Shown in pieces: positions 24,986 to 32,201 of a stretch of 64,000 nt of DNA (its first letter is position 1; each line of letters starts with the position of its first letter). The stretch is from positions 186,001 to 250,000 of the forward strand of contig NZ_JACWNA010000001.1 in NCBI RefSeq assembly GCF_015355765.1, written 5' to 3'. The DNA is from Actinomyces haliotis. GTDB lineage: Bacteria; Actinomycetota; Actinomycetes; Actinomycetales; Actinomycetaceae. Below the pieces are notes generated by a model. It worked only from the letters and a program-made list of their open reading frames with translations. It had not been told where the DNA came from and ran no database searches. The position numbers were made by a program, and so were the translations under genes.

Positions 24986-25923
24986 GCGCGACGACGAGGG
25001 CGGGGCGGAGCCCGCGGAAGGTCCTCACGACCGTCCTCAAGTGGCTCATCATCCTCGTCGCCGTCGTCTTCCTCGCCCGTGAGGTCGTCTCGCAGTGGGC
25101 CGAGGTCAAGGACGTCCTCGCCGTCATGCCGGTGTGGTCCGTCGTCGCCTCGGTGGTCCTGGCCATGGGGGCCGTCGCCGCCTCAGGTGAGCAGCAGCGG
25201 CTGCTGCTGCTCGCGCTGGGGCACGACATCGCCCGGCGGGAGTGGTTCGCGGTCTTCTTCGCGGCCCAGCTCGGCAAGTACGTCCCCGGAACGGCGTGGG
25301 CGTACGTCTCGCAGATGGAGCTCTCGCGCGCCAAGGGGGTGCGCCGCGCGTCCTCGGTCATCGTGATGCTCCTGGGCGCGGGGATGACCGTCCTCGCCTC
25401 CTTCGCCGTCGGTCTCGTCGCCGCGCCGTACCCGACCGTCGGGTGGCTCCCCGTCTGGCTGCGCGCGCTCGCGGGCGCTCTCGGCATCGTCGGGCTCGTC
25501 ATCCTGTCGGCGCGCCCGGCGGTCTTCGCCTGGGCGGTGCGCCACCTCCCGGAGCGCGCCCGCGTCGACACCACGACGCTCGACGGCGTGCGCCACCTGT
25601 GGACGCCGACGGCCTGGACGCTCCTCGCGACCGTCCTGTACGGCCTCCACGTGCTGGTCCTCGCGACGGTCACGACGCCGGGCGACGCCTCGGAGATGAT
25701 CTGGCGCGCACTGGGAGGCTTCGCGACCGCGTGGGTCGTCGGCTTCCTCGCCATCATCGTGCCCGCGGGCGTCGGCGTGCGCGAGGTCATCCTCGTCGCC
25801 TTCCTCGCCCCCGTGACGGGGGCCGCGGCGGCCCTCACCGTCACCGTGCTGTCACGCTTCCTCATCATCATCGCCGAGACCCTCCTTCTCGGAACTGTCC
25901 CAATCGTCCGCCGAAGGTATTAG
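24982..25923 (+). CDS. Lysylphosphatidylglycerol-synthase-TM / flippase-like membrane protein
   Basis: A 313-residue protein with about eight transmembrane helices matching the UPF0104/YbhN (LPG synthase TM region) family. Features include LGKYVPGTAWAYVSQMELSRAKG in the middle and the C-terminal GVGVREVILVAFL segment. Members are thought to move lipids or lipid-linked sugars across the membrane; there is no synthase domain here. The GTG start overlaps the GT4 stop, and the same operon holds a polyprenyl-P-sugar-type GT2. A role in flipping a lipid-linked sugar is plausible (inference). Confidence 0.85.
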   Translation: MSATTRAGRSPRKVLTTVLKWLIILVAVVFLAREVVSQWAEVKDVLAVMPVWSVVASVVLAMGAVAASGEQQRLLLLALGHDIARREWFAVFFAAQLGKYVPGTAWAYVSQMELSRAKGVRRASSVIVMLLGAGMTVLASFAVGLVAAPYPTVGWLPVWLRALAGALGIVGLVILSARPAVFAWAVRHLPERARVDTTTLDGVRHLWTPTAWTLLATVLYGLHVLVLATVTTPGDASEMIWRALGGFATAWVVGFLAIIVPAGVGVREVILVAFLAPVTGAAAALTVTVLSRFLIIIAETLLLGTVPIVRRRY

Positions 25924-25926
25924 AAC

Positions 25927-27306
25927 GTGAATGACTCCCACCTCAGCCTCTTGAAAAGAAGTCAACAGACCTCGCCCTCAGCGCACTCGTGGCGGCGTTC
26001 CGACACGTTGGCAGTCGTTATCCTCATTGCTGCCGCACTCGCGACATCACTCATCGGGATTGTCCGAGCCCCGCAATTCAGCCCTATTGATGAGATGACT
26101 CACGTAGATTACACGTGGCGCGTCATGCACGGCTCATTTCCACACCGCGGCGACAACATGACGGCCTGGACCCTCGAGGAGTGGACCTGTCACCGACAGA
26201 CCAACTTTCCCCAGCTACCTGCCTGCGGCAAGCACACCGCCGCCGACTTCAACCGCGACATTGAAAACTCTAATGCATGGCAGCCGCCCCTCTATTACAT
26301 ATACGACGCAGCATTCACACGAGCGGCAATGAAGGTTTCTGACGCAGACCCCGTCAATATCATGCGGCTTGGATCTGGAACCCTTATTGGCGCTGGCCTC
26401 GCAGCCACCTACGCACTGTGCCGCATGTGGAACATCAAACGCTCCGTCGCGTTCGCTGTCACAATATTCCTCCTGTGCGAACCTCACATCGCAACTGAGG
26501 CAATGACAGTCACAGAGGACGCCGCGGCACTGATAATCAGCATCGGAGCATTATGGACCCTCTCCCTCGTCCTGCACAACCATCCTCACGCATGGGTCTA
26601 CGCAGCCATGGTGGCATTCGTTGCAGCCATGTCGAAGACTATTCTACTGTCGCCGGTAATCACCATGTGCGCGGTACTCCTCTTTGGTCTCACACGGTGG
26701 ACCCGCAACCACGACCCTCGCACGATGAATGCCGTCCGCACGATGGTCGCTGCGGCGGCAGCTGCCGCCATTCCAACGTTGCTCTGGAACCACTACACCG
26801 CAGCCCACACGCCAGCAGGCTGGCACAGCACAACCCTCGGGATCAACAATCGCCCCCTCGACGGCCTTCCCTTTAACGTGTGGCTGCCCGGAATTCTCCG
26901 GGGATACGGATTCAACGGGGGTTACTGGGTCGAGCCAAAGCTCACCACCTACCTTGGCACGGGCGTCTTTGCGCTAGTGGCGATTGTGCTTACAGCGGCA
27001 CCGTGGGTAGGACTCGCCTGCGGCACGACCAAGGAACGCGTCGTAAGCGCTGTCTCCGCGATCGGACCGTTCATAGCGATCTTCCTCGTCCAGTTCGACG
27101 AGTGGATCCGCGAGAACGTCTATTTCCCGCTGCCATCGCCCAGATATGCAGCCTCCCTCATCGGCGCTACAGCCATTGCGCTCGCTATTGCATTGAACCG
27201 GCTGCCGGCACGGTGGAGGTGGTTCGCGGTCGCCGTCTGCGTGGTGTGCGTCGCAGCATCCACCCTCGGGCTGCTAGGAGTCACTCTGATGCCATCGTCA
27301 TCGTGA
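25927..27306 (+). CDS. Polytopic membrane protein, GT-C-like, probably acquired
   Basis: A 459-residue protein with 10-12 transmembrane helices. An outside loop after helix 1 carries PIDEMTHVDYTWR, reminiscent of the acidic DE loop of GT-C enzymes that use polyprenyl-phosphate sugars, and NAWQPPLYYIYD follows. This order (acid motif, then QPPLYY) fits GT39/GT83-like transferases, but the family is not certain. It begins at GTG 25927, 3 nt after the flippase-like gene. Codons are clearly less G+C-rich (ATA, TTA, AAT appear often), pointing to horizontal transfer. An ISL3 element lies 60 bp downstream. Confidence 0.65.
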   Translation: MNDSHLSLLKRSQQTSPSAHSWRRSDTLAVVILIAAALATSLIGIVRAPQFSPIDEMTHVDYTWRVMHGSFPHRGDNMTAWTLEEWTCHRQTNFPQLPACGKHTAADFNRDIENSNAWQPPLYYIYDAAFTRAAMKVSDADPVNIMRLGSGTLIGAGLAATYALCRMWNIKRSVAFAVTIFLLCEPHIATEAMTVTEDAAALIISIGALWTLSLVLHNHPHAWVYAAMVAFVAAMSKTILLSPVITMCAVLLFGLTRWTRNHDPRTMNAVRTMVAAAAAAAIPTLLWNHYTAAHTPAGWHSTTLGINNRPLDGLPFNVWLPGILRGYGFNGGYWVEPKLTTYLGTGVFALVAIVLTAAPWVGLACGTTKERVVSAVSAIGPFIAIFLVQFDEWIRENVYFPLPSPRYAASLIGATAIALAIALNRLPARWRWFAVAVCVVCVAASTLGLLGVTLMPSSS

Positions 27307-27366
27307 GGCCACCCACCTTCTCGCAGGCAGGGGGCACGGGCGCCAAGTGATGCACGCCAGGCAAGT

Positions 27367-28800
27367 GGCTCTTCACAATTCGGGGTGTAGGTGTGGTCTG
27401 AATCCGCCGGTTTCGAGGTGTGCGCGGGCGATGTAGTTGGTGAGGTTGCGGAAGCCGAGGGCCAGGCCACGCAGGTGCTCGAGGCGACCGTTTACGGCTT
27501 CGGTAGGTCCGTTGGTCGTGTGCGGCCGGTCGAGGTAGGCCAGGACGTCGCAGGCGCGTCTGGTCAGGGTGGGGCCGAGCTTGCGCAGTTCTGCCAACGC
27601 CTCAGGCACACCCTCGGCGAGGGCGTCGATCGCGGAGCTCATCTCGACGCGGCCGGCTGCCCGGTCGGGGTGAGGGTAGGCGCAGATCATGCGCTGGTAG
27701 ATCCCCCAGGTGCACTCGACGTGCACGTGCCGGTCCCCAGCGAAGAGCTTGTCAAGGCGCTCGTGCTGGCGGTCGGTGAGCAGGTCAGCCCCGGTGTGCA
27801 GGGTCCGCCGCGCGGTGTAGAGCGGGTCGCCCTTGCGTCCGCGGTGTCCGTGCAGTTCCTGCTGGACTCGGCGGCGGCACTCATCGAGAGCGTCCCCGGC
27901 CAACCGGATGACGTGGAAGGGATCCATAACCGTGACGGCGTGCGGCAGCTCCTCGGTGGTGGCGGTCTTGAAGCCCGCGAACCCATCCATGGCCACGACC
28001 TCGATCCCATCGCGCCAAGCCTGGTCCCGCTCGGCCAGCCAGTCCTTGAACGCCTTCTTCGACCGACCTTCGACCACGTCCAGCAGGCGTGAGGGCCCGG
28101 TGCCGTCCCGGACCGGGGTGAGGTCGATGATCACGGTGGCGTACTTGTCACCGCCCCGGGTGTGCCGCCACACGTGCTCATCGACCCCGACGACCTTGAC
28201 ATTGTCCAGGCGGGTCGGGTCCTCGATGAGCAGACGCCGGCCCTCAGCCAGGACGGCGTCGTTGGCGGTGTTCCACGCCACTGCCAGCCCTTCGGCGATC
28301 CGGGCTACGGTCAGATGCGCGACCACGAGTGCTTCCAACGCCCACCGCAACGCCCGTCGGGACAACTTCGCCCGCGGCTCGGCGGCTCTGCTCATGTCCT
28401 GACGCCACACATGCCCGCACTCGCCGCAGCGGTAGCGACGCACGGTGACGAGCAAGATGGTGGGTCGCCAGCCGAACGGCTCGTGCGCCAGACGAGGCAC
28501 CACGGTGCCACGTGGTGTTCCCTCGCAGCCGCACCGCCGGCACCACTGGTCCGGCTCCACGACCCGGCACGCCAGCACGGACCGGTCAGGCTCGAGCAGC
28601 TGGCCGGTGACCTCCACACCGAGGCCGTCGAGGCGGGTGAAGGTAGTCAGGTGGGGCGCGTGAAGGTAGCGTCAGGGACGTCGAGGTCTTCGGGACGGGT
28701 TGTGTGAGAACTCCCATCATCGGAAGACCTCGACCCTCACCCCGACACCGACGCGCCGCCCCAGGTCGCACCACAGCTACACCCCCATCTGTGAAGAGCC
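27367..28800 (-). mobile_element. ISL3-family insertion sequence, near-complete copy
   Basis: A 1434-bp element with terminal inverted repeats of 30 bp (26 matches), at 27367-27396 and 28771-28800, starting GGCTCTTCACA, the ISL3-type end. The flanking 8-mers AGGCAAGT (27359-27366) and ACGCAAGT (28801-28808) match at 7 of 8 positions, an ageing target duplication. It carries one transposase gene on the reverse strand. It inserted in intergenic DNA downstream of 27306; no gene is visibly cut. Confidence 0.9.
27373..28617 (-). CDS. ISL3-family transposase
   Basis: A 414-residue transposase with an N-terminal zinc-binding region (Cys26, Cys29, Cys31 and Cys64, Cys67), a helix-turn-helix near 95-125, and a DDE domain. 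The acidic triad is Asp146 in VVGVDEHVWR, Asp211 in VVAMDGFAGF, and Glu373 in NGPTEAVNG. The GTG at 28617 is the first usable start. The family's usual N-terminus lies further upstream but is out of frame by one nt, and its start codon reads GTC instead of the GTG seen in the second copy. Activity is therefore uncertain, although the catalytic core is complete. Confidence 0.88.
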   Translation of the reverse strand: MEVTGQLLEPDRSVLACRVVEPDQWCRRCGCEGTPRGTVVPRLAHEPFGWRPTILLVTVRRYRCGECGHVWRQDMSRAAEPRAKLSRRALRWALEALVVAHLTVARIAEGLAVAWNTANDAVLAEGRRLLIEDPTRLDNVKVVGVDEHVWRHTRGGDKYATVIIDLTPVRDGTGPSRLLDVVEGRSKKAFKDWLAERDQAWRDGIEVVAMDGFAGFKTATTEELPHAVTVMDPFHVIRLAGDALDECRRRVQQELHGHRGRKGDPLYTARRTLHTGADLLTDRQHERLDKLFAGDRHVHVECTWGIYQRMICAYPHPDRAAGRVEMSSAIDALAEGVPEALAELRKLGPTLTRRACDVLAYLDRPHTTNGPTEAVNGRLEHLRGLALGFRNLTNYIARAHLETGGFRPHLHPEL

Positions 28801-29062
28801 ACGCAAGTCCACACCGAGGGCGCTCGGCTTGCGCCGGCGACGCGAACCACGCGTTGGATCGCCGATGCGGAATCAAGATGCTTGGCCCGCGGGATGCCCC
28901 CGTGGCACGAAGAGGATGTGGCCCGGCGCAGGGTCACGGCGACAGGAAGGCCGCGGGCCACGGGGCGGCTGCGGCGCGGCGAATCAAGGGAAGCCGGGGC
29001 GAGCCCCTAACGTCAGCGCAGGTAGACCCACCTGTTAAGAACCGAGATGCCAGGAGTTAACA
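28801..29062. other. Spacer between two inverted ISL3 elements
   Basis: This 262-bp stretch, which includes the flanking target-duplication sequences, has no convincing gene. GGCCCGCGG (28884-28892) pairs with CCGCGGGCC (28951-28959). CCCCGTGGC (28898-28906) pairs with GCCACGGGG (28957-28965). The two stems overlap and so exclude each other. It could be a structured RNA fragment or a remnant of another element. Confidence 0.4.
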
Positions 29063-29788
29063 GGCTCTTCACAGATGAGGGTGTAGCTGTGGTGCGACCT
29101 GGGGCGGCGCGTCGGTGTCGGGGTGGGGGTCGAGGTCTTCCGATGATGTGAGTTCTCACACAACCCGTCCGGAAGACCTCGACGTGCCTGACGCTACCTT
29201 CACGCGCCCCACCTGACTACCTTCACCCGCCTCGACGGCCTCGGTCTGGAGGTCACCGGCCAGCTGCTCGAGCCTGACCGGTCCGTGCTGGCGTGCTGGG
29301 TCGTGGAGCCGGACGACTGGTGCAGGCGGTACGGCTGCCAGGGCGTGCCCCGTGACACGGTGGGCAGGGAGTTGGCGCACGAGCCGTTCGGGTGGCGCCC
29401 TACCACGCTGGTGCTCACCGTGCGCCGCTACCGCTGCAAGGAGTGCTCGCACGTGTGGCGTCAGGACACCACCGCTGCGGCGCCGCCGCGGGCCAAGATC
29501 TCCCGCGCCGGCCTGCGGTGGGGTCTGGTCGGGATCGTCGTCGGCCACCTGTCGATGGCCCGAGTTGCCGAAGCACTGGGCGTGGCGTGGAACACCGCCA
29601 ACGACGCCGTCCTGGCCTACTTCGACCGGCCGCGCACGAGCAACGGACCTACCGAAGCCGTGAACGGTCGCCTCGAGCACCTGCGTGGCCTGGCCCTCGG
29701 CTTCCGCAACCTCACCAACTACATCGCCCGCGCACTCCTCCAAGCCAGCGGATTCAGACCACACCTACACCCCGAATTGTGAAGAGCC
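29063..29788 (+). mobile_element. Internally deleted, non-autonomous ISL3 element with perfect target duplication
   Basis: A 726-bp element with the same GGCTCTTCACA ends as the 27367-28800 copy (29063-29092 and 29759-29788). It is flanked by a perfect 8-bp duplication AGTTAACA at 29055-29062 and 29789-29796. It is 708 bp (236 codons) shorter than the other copy; the missing part starts and ends at a shared GTCCTGGC microrepeat. The perfect duplication shows this short form itself transposed, so a transposase acted in trans. It is in inverted orientation relative to the first copy. Confidence 0.9.
29285..29782 (+). pseudogene. ISL3 transposase remnant with in-frame deletion of the catalytic core
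   Basis: The frame keeps the zinc-finger/HTH part (WCRRYGCQG, YRCKECSHVW, then NTANDAVLA) fused directly to the C-terminal end (YFDRPRTSNGPTEAVNG). Both catalytic Asp regions are gone; only the Glu segment remains. It cannot encode an active transposase but could encode a DNA-binding fragment, perhaps a repressor (inference). The start is unclear: GTG at 29184 gives only ten codons before a stop because of the same one-nt shift as in the full copy, and GTG at 29285 is the next usable start. About a fifth of residues differ from the first copy, so it came from a related element. Confidence 0.85.
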
Positions 29789-30031
29789 AGTTAACAGGTA
29801 CCCGAATGAGGTGAGCATGTGGCGCATTGGCTCGAAATTGCTTCCCATCGAACTACGGTACCGCCATCGCCGCCACTTGCCCCCGCTGGCAACTAGCACG
29901 GGGAAGGGATCGCCCATAGAGTGGCTCAAGCCACATGGGTTCGCAGGAACAGCGGTCCATTGTCGGGAACCTCCATCACGTGTGCGCACCATGGAGTTCG
30001 ATATTGCGAGGTGTGATCGTAGCCTGAGCAC

Positions 30032-31171
30032 ATGAAGACGCGCTCCGACGGGACGACCCGACCTTCTGGGCCTCGCACGGCGCTCGTGGTCGAGCAGCTC
30101 TGGCAACCGGTCCCTGGAGGATCAGGTAGGTACGTCGTTGAGCTCGCACGCTCACTCAAGGACCTCGGAGCCCCGATCACCGGGCTCGCCGCCTTGCACC
30201 CGGATTCACCCATGCCGCGAGACCTGGATCTCCCCCCGATGCCCGTACGTCGGTCGCGGCTGGTGCGCCCGGTTCTCTACGAGGCGTGGAACCGCCTAGA
30301 GTATCCGCTCGCCGAATCGCTCGCGCCCGATGCGGACCTCGTCCACGCAACCACGTGGGCCGTTCCCGGAACGCACCTCCCGCTTGTCGTCACGGTGCAC
30401 GACACCGCTTTCCTCCGCGCGCCTGAGCACTTCACACGGCGGGGGAACGCCTACTTCCTGCGGGCTCTCGAGCGAACCATCCGGCACGCTGATCGCGTGG
30501 TCGTCCCGTCAAAGGCGACCGCGGATGACTGCGTCGCCGCAGGGATCGACGCAACGCGGATCGTCGTGATCCCCCACGGCGTGCGTACCATCCCCGTGAC
30601 AGATGAGAAGGTCGAGAGTTTTCGCGCAGCACACGGTCTCATCCGCGGCTACATTTTATGGACTGGTACACGTGAGCCGCGCAAGAACCTCCCAACGCTC
30701 CTTCGCGCCTTCGCGCTCCTGGGCAGGCAGTTCGACGAGATCGACCTCGTCCTCGTCGGCCCCGACGGCTGGGGCGACGACGCGGTAGGGCGGTCACTCG
30801 TCCGCGAGCTCGGAGCTCGGGTCCACGTCCTTGGGCGGCTGTCGGACGACGACCTCGCTGCCGCGTACACGGGTGCCAGCGTCTTCGCCTTCCCATCAGT
30901 CTGGGAGGGCTTCGGCCTCCCTGTCCTCGAAGCCATGGCCCACGGCGCACCCGTCGTGACGAGTCGCGGCACGTGCATGCAAGAGGTCTGCGGCGACGCG
31001 GGTCTGCTCGCCGCCTCGGACTCGCCCGAGGAGATCGCCACCCAGCTCGCGCGCGCCCTCGGCGAGGAGCACGACGCGCTCGTCGTCGCCGGACGTCAGC
31101 GTGCCGCCACCTTCACCTGGGAGGCCTGTGCGCAGGCCCACATCGCCGTCTACGCGGACGTCGCGCGATGA
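30032..31171 (+). CDS. Glycosyltransferase family 4
   Basis: A 379-residue GT-B enzyme. The N-domain contains VEQLWQPVPGGSGRYVVELA, with a GGSGRY loop, and a VVTVHDTAFL segment. The donor domain contains YILWTGTREPRKNLPTLL and EGFGLPVLEAMAHG. It resembles the reverse-strand GT4 at 21598, both being of the WbaZ/mannosyl- or rhamnosyltransferase sort. The start is ATG at 30032. The upstream 29797-30031 region holds no gene. It overlaps the next GT2 gene by ATGA (31168-31171), forming a two-gene unit. Confidence 0.9.
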   Translation: MKTRSDGTTRPSGPRTALVVEQLWQPVPGGSGRYVVELARSLKDLGAPITGLAALHPDSPMPRDLDLPPMPVRRSRLVRPVLYEAWNRLEYPLAESLAPDADLVHATTWAVPGTHLPLVVTVHDTAFLRAPEHFTRRGNAYFLRALERTIRHADRVVVPSKATADDCVAAGIDATRIVVIPHGVRTIPVTDEKVESFRAAHGLIRGYILWTGTREPRKNLPTLLRAFALLGRQFDEIDLVLVGPDGWGDDAVGRSLVRELGARVHVLGRLSDDDLAAAYTGASVFAFPSVWEGFGLPVLEAMAHGAPVVTSRGTCMQEVCGDAGLLAASDSPEEIATQLARALGEEHDALVVAGRQRAATFTWEACAQAHIAVYADVAR

Positions 31172-32184
31172 TTTCCCCGGTCCCCGCCGCCAATGCTCGC
31201 CCCAGCGCGCTCGTCGTCATCGTGAACTGGCGACGCCCCGACCTCACGCGCCGAGCGGCGACCTCGATCGAGCACCAGCTCGGCGTTCACGACCGCCTCG
31301 TCGTCGTCGACAACGCATCCGAGGATGGATCAGTCGAGGAGCTCCGAAAGACAGGACTCGACGTCATCGTCAACAGCTCCAACGCCGGATTCGGCTCCGG
31401 CGTCAACCTCGGGGCGCATGGGATGCGCGAGGACACCCTGGTTCTGCTCAACAACGACGCCGTCGCGGACGATGGCTTCATCGATGCACTGGTAATGCCT
31501 CTCGCAGCCTCGTCCCGCCTCGGTGCGACCACGGCGCTCATCCTGCTATCTGGGCGCTGGAAGCACTGCTCGCGTGTTGATCCGGCGGCGCTCTCCAGCA
31601 CGCGCGGGGCCGCCTGGCGTCGTGTCACCCATGGCGACGGCGCCGGGCAGGTGCTCGTGAACTCGACCGGGAACGTCGTGGACCGGGCAGGGAACGGCCA
31701 GGACCGGGACTGGCTGACACCGGTGGAGGACCTCCGGGCCCAACCTGAGGTCTTCGGCCTGTGCGGTGGGGCGTGCGCCATTCGTCGCACGGCCTGGGAG
31801 GAGGTCGGAGGCTTCCGTGAGGACCTCTTTATGTACTACGAGGACACGGACCTTTCCTACCGCCTGCACGAGCACGGTTGGCAGATCCGCTTCGTCCATG
31901 ACGCCGTGGCCCTCCACGAGCACGCGGCCTCCTCGGGAGCTGACAGCCCAATGTTTATCCGCGTCAACGCGCGCAATCGCATCATCGTCGCCGCCGAGCA
32001 CTCCCCGTGGCCCGTCGTCCTGAGGTCGGTGGTGCACTCAGCGGCCCGGGCGGCCCAGGCTGGCCTGCGCGGGCCCGTCGCCGCCGGCGTGAAGCAGGGT
32101 CTCGCGGGCCTTCCCGCCGCGCTTCGGCGCCGTCACTCCCGCTGGCGAGGTACCACGGGCCGCGCGTGCCCTCCCCTGGGCTGA
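31168..32184 (+). CDS. Glycosyltransferase family 2, rhamnosyltransferase-like
   Basis: A 338-residue GT-A enzyme with ALVVIVNWRRPDLTRRA at the start, VVVDNASEDGS, the LNNDAVADDG motif in the DXD position, and the acceptor-side YYEDTDLSYRLHEHGW motif typical of WbbL/RfbF rhamnosyltransferases. With the rml genes close by, transfer of L-rhamnose from dTDP-rhamnose is the likeliest activity (inference). The ATG overlaps the upstream stop. Its 3' end forms half of the hairpin at 32162-32194. Confidence 0.88.
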   Translation: MISPVPAANARPSALVVIVNWRRPDLTRRAATSIEHQLGVHDRLVVVDNASEDGSVEELRKTGLDVIVNSSNAGFGSGVNLGAHGMREDTLVLLNNDAVADDGFIDALVMPLAASSRLGATTALILLSGRWKHCSRVDPAALSSTRGAAWRRVTHGDGAGQVLVNSTGNVVDRAGNGQDRDWLTPVEDLRAQPEVFGLCGGACAIRRTAWEEVGGFREDLFMYYEDTDLSYRLHEHGWQIRFVHDAVALHEHAASSGADSPMFIRVNARNRIIVAAEHSPWPVVLRSVVHSAARAAQAGLRGPVAAGVKQGLAGLPAALRRRHSRWRGTTGRACPPLG

Positions 32185-32194
32185 GGGCACGCGC
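32162..32194. terminator. Strong hairpin between convergent glycosyltransferase genes
   Basis: GCGCGTGCCCT (32162-32172) and AGGGCACGCGC (32184-32194) form a perfect 11-bp stem with an 11-nt loop. The forward gene's TGA (32182-32184) is inside it, and the reverse gene's stop starts at 32202. It is probably a bidirectional terminator. Confidence 0.65.
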
Positions 32195-32201
32195 AAGCGT
32201 C

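Noticed and set aside
28801-29062. Possible RNase P, SRP or tmRNA fragment between the IS copies
   Set aside because: Stems are present, but none of the conserved core sequences of those RNAs could be found.
27367-29788. The two ISL3 copies as a composite transposon
   Set aside because: Each has its own flanking target duplication, and the segment between carries no gene, so two independent insertions explain the layout.
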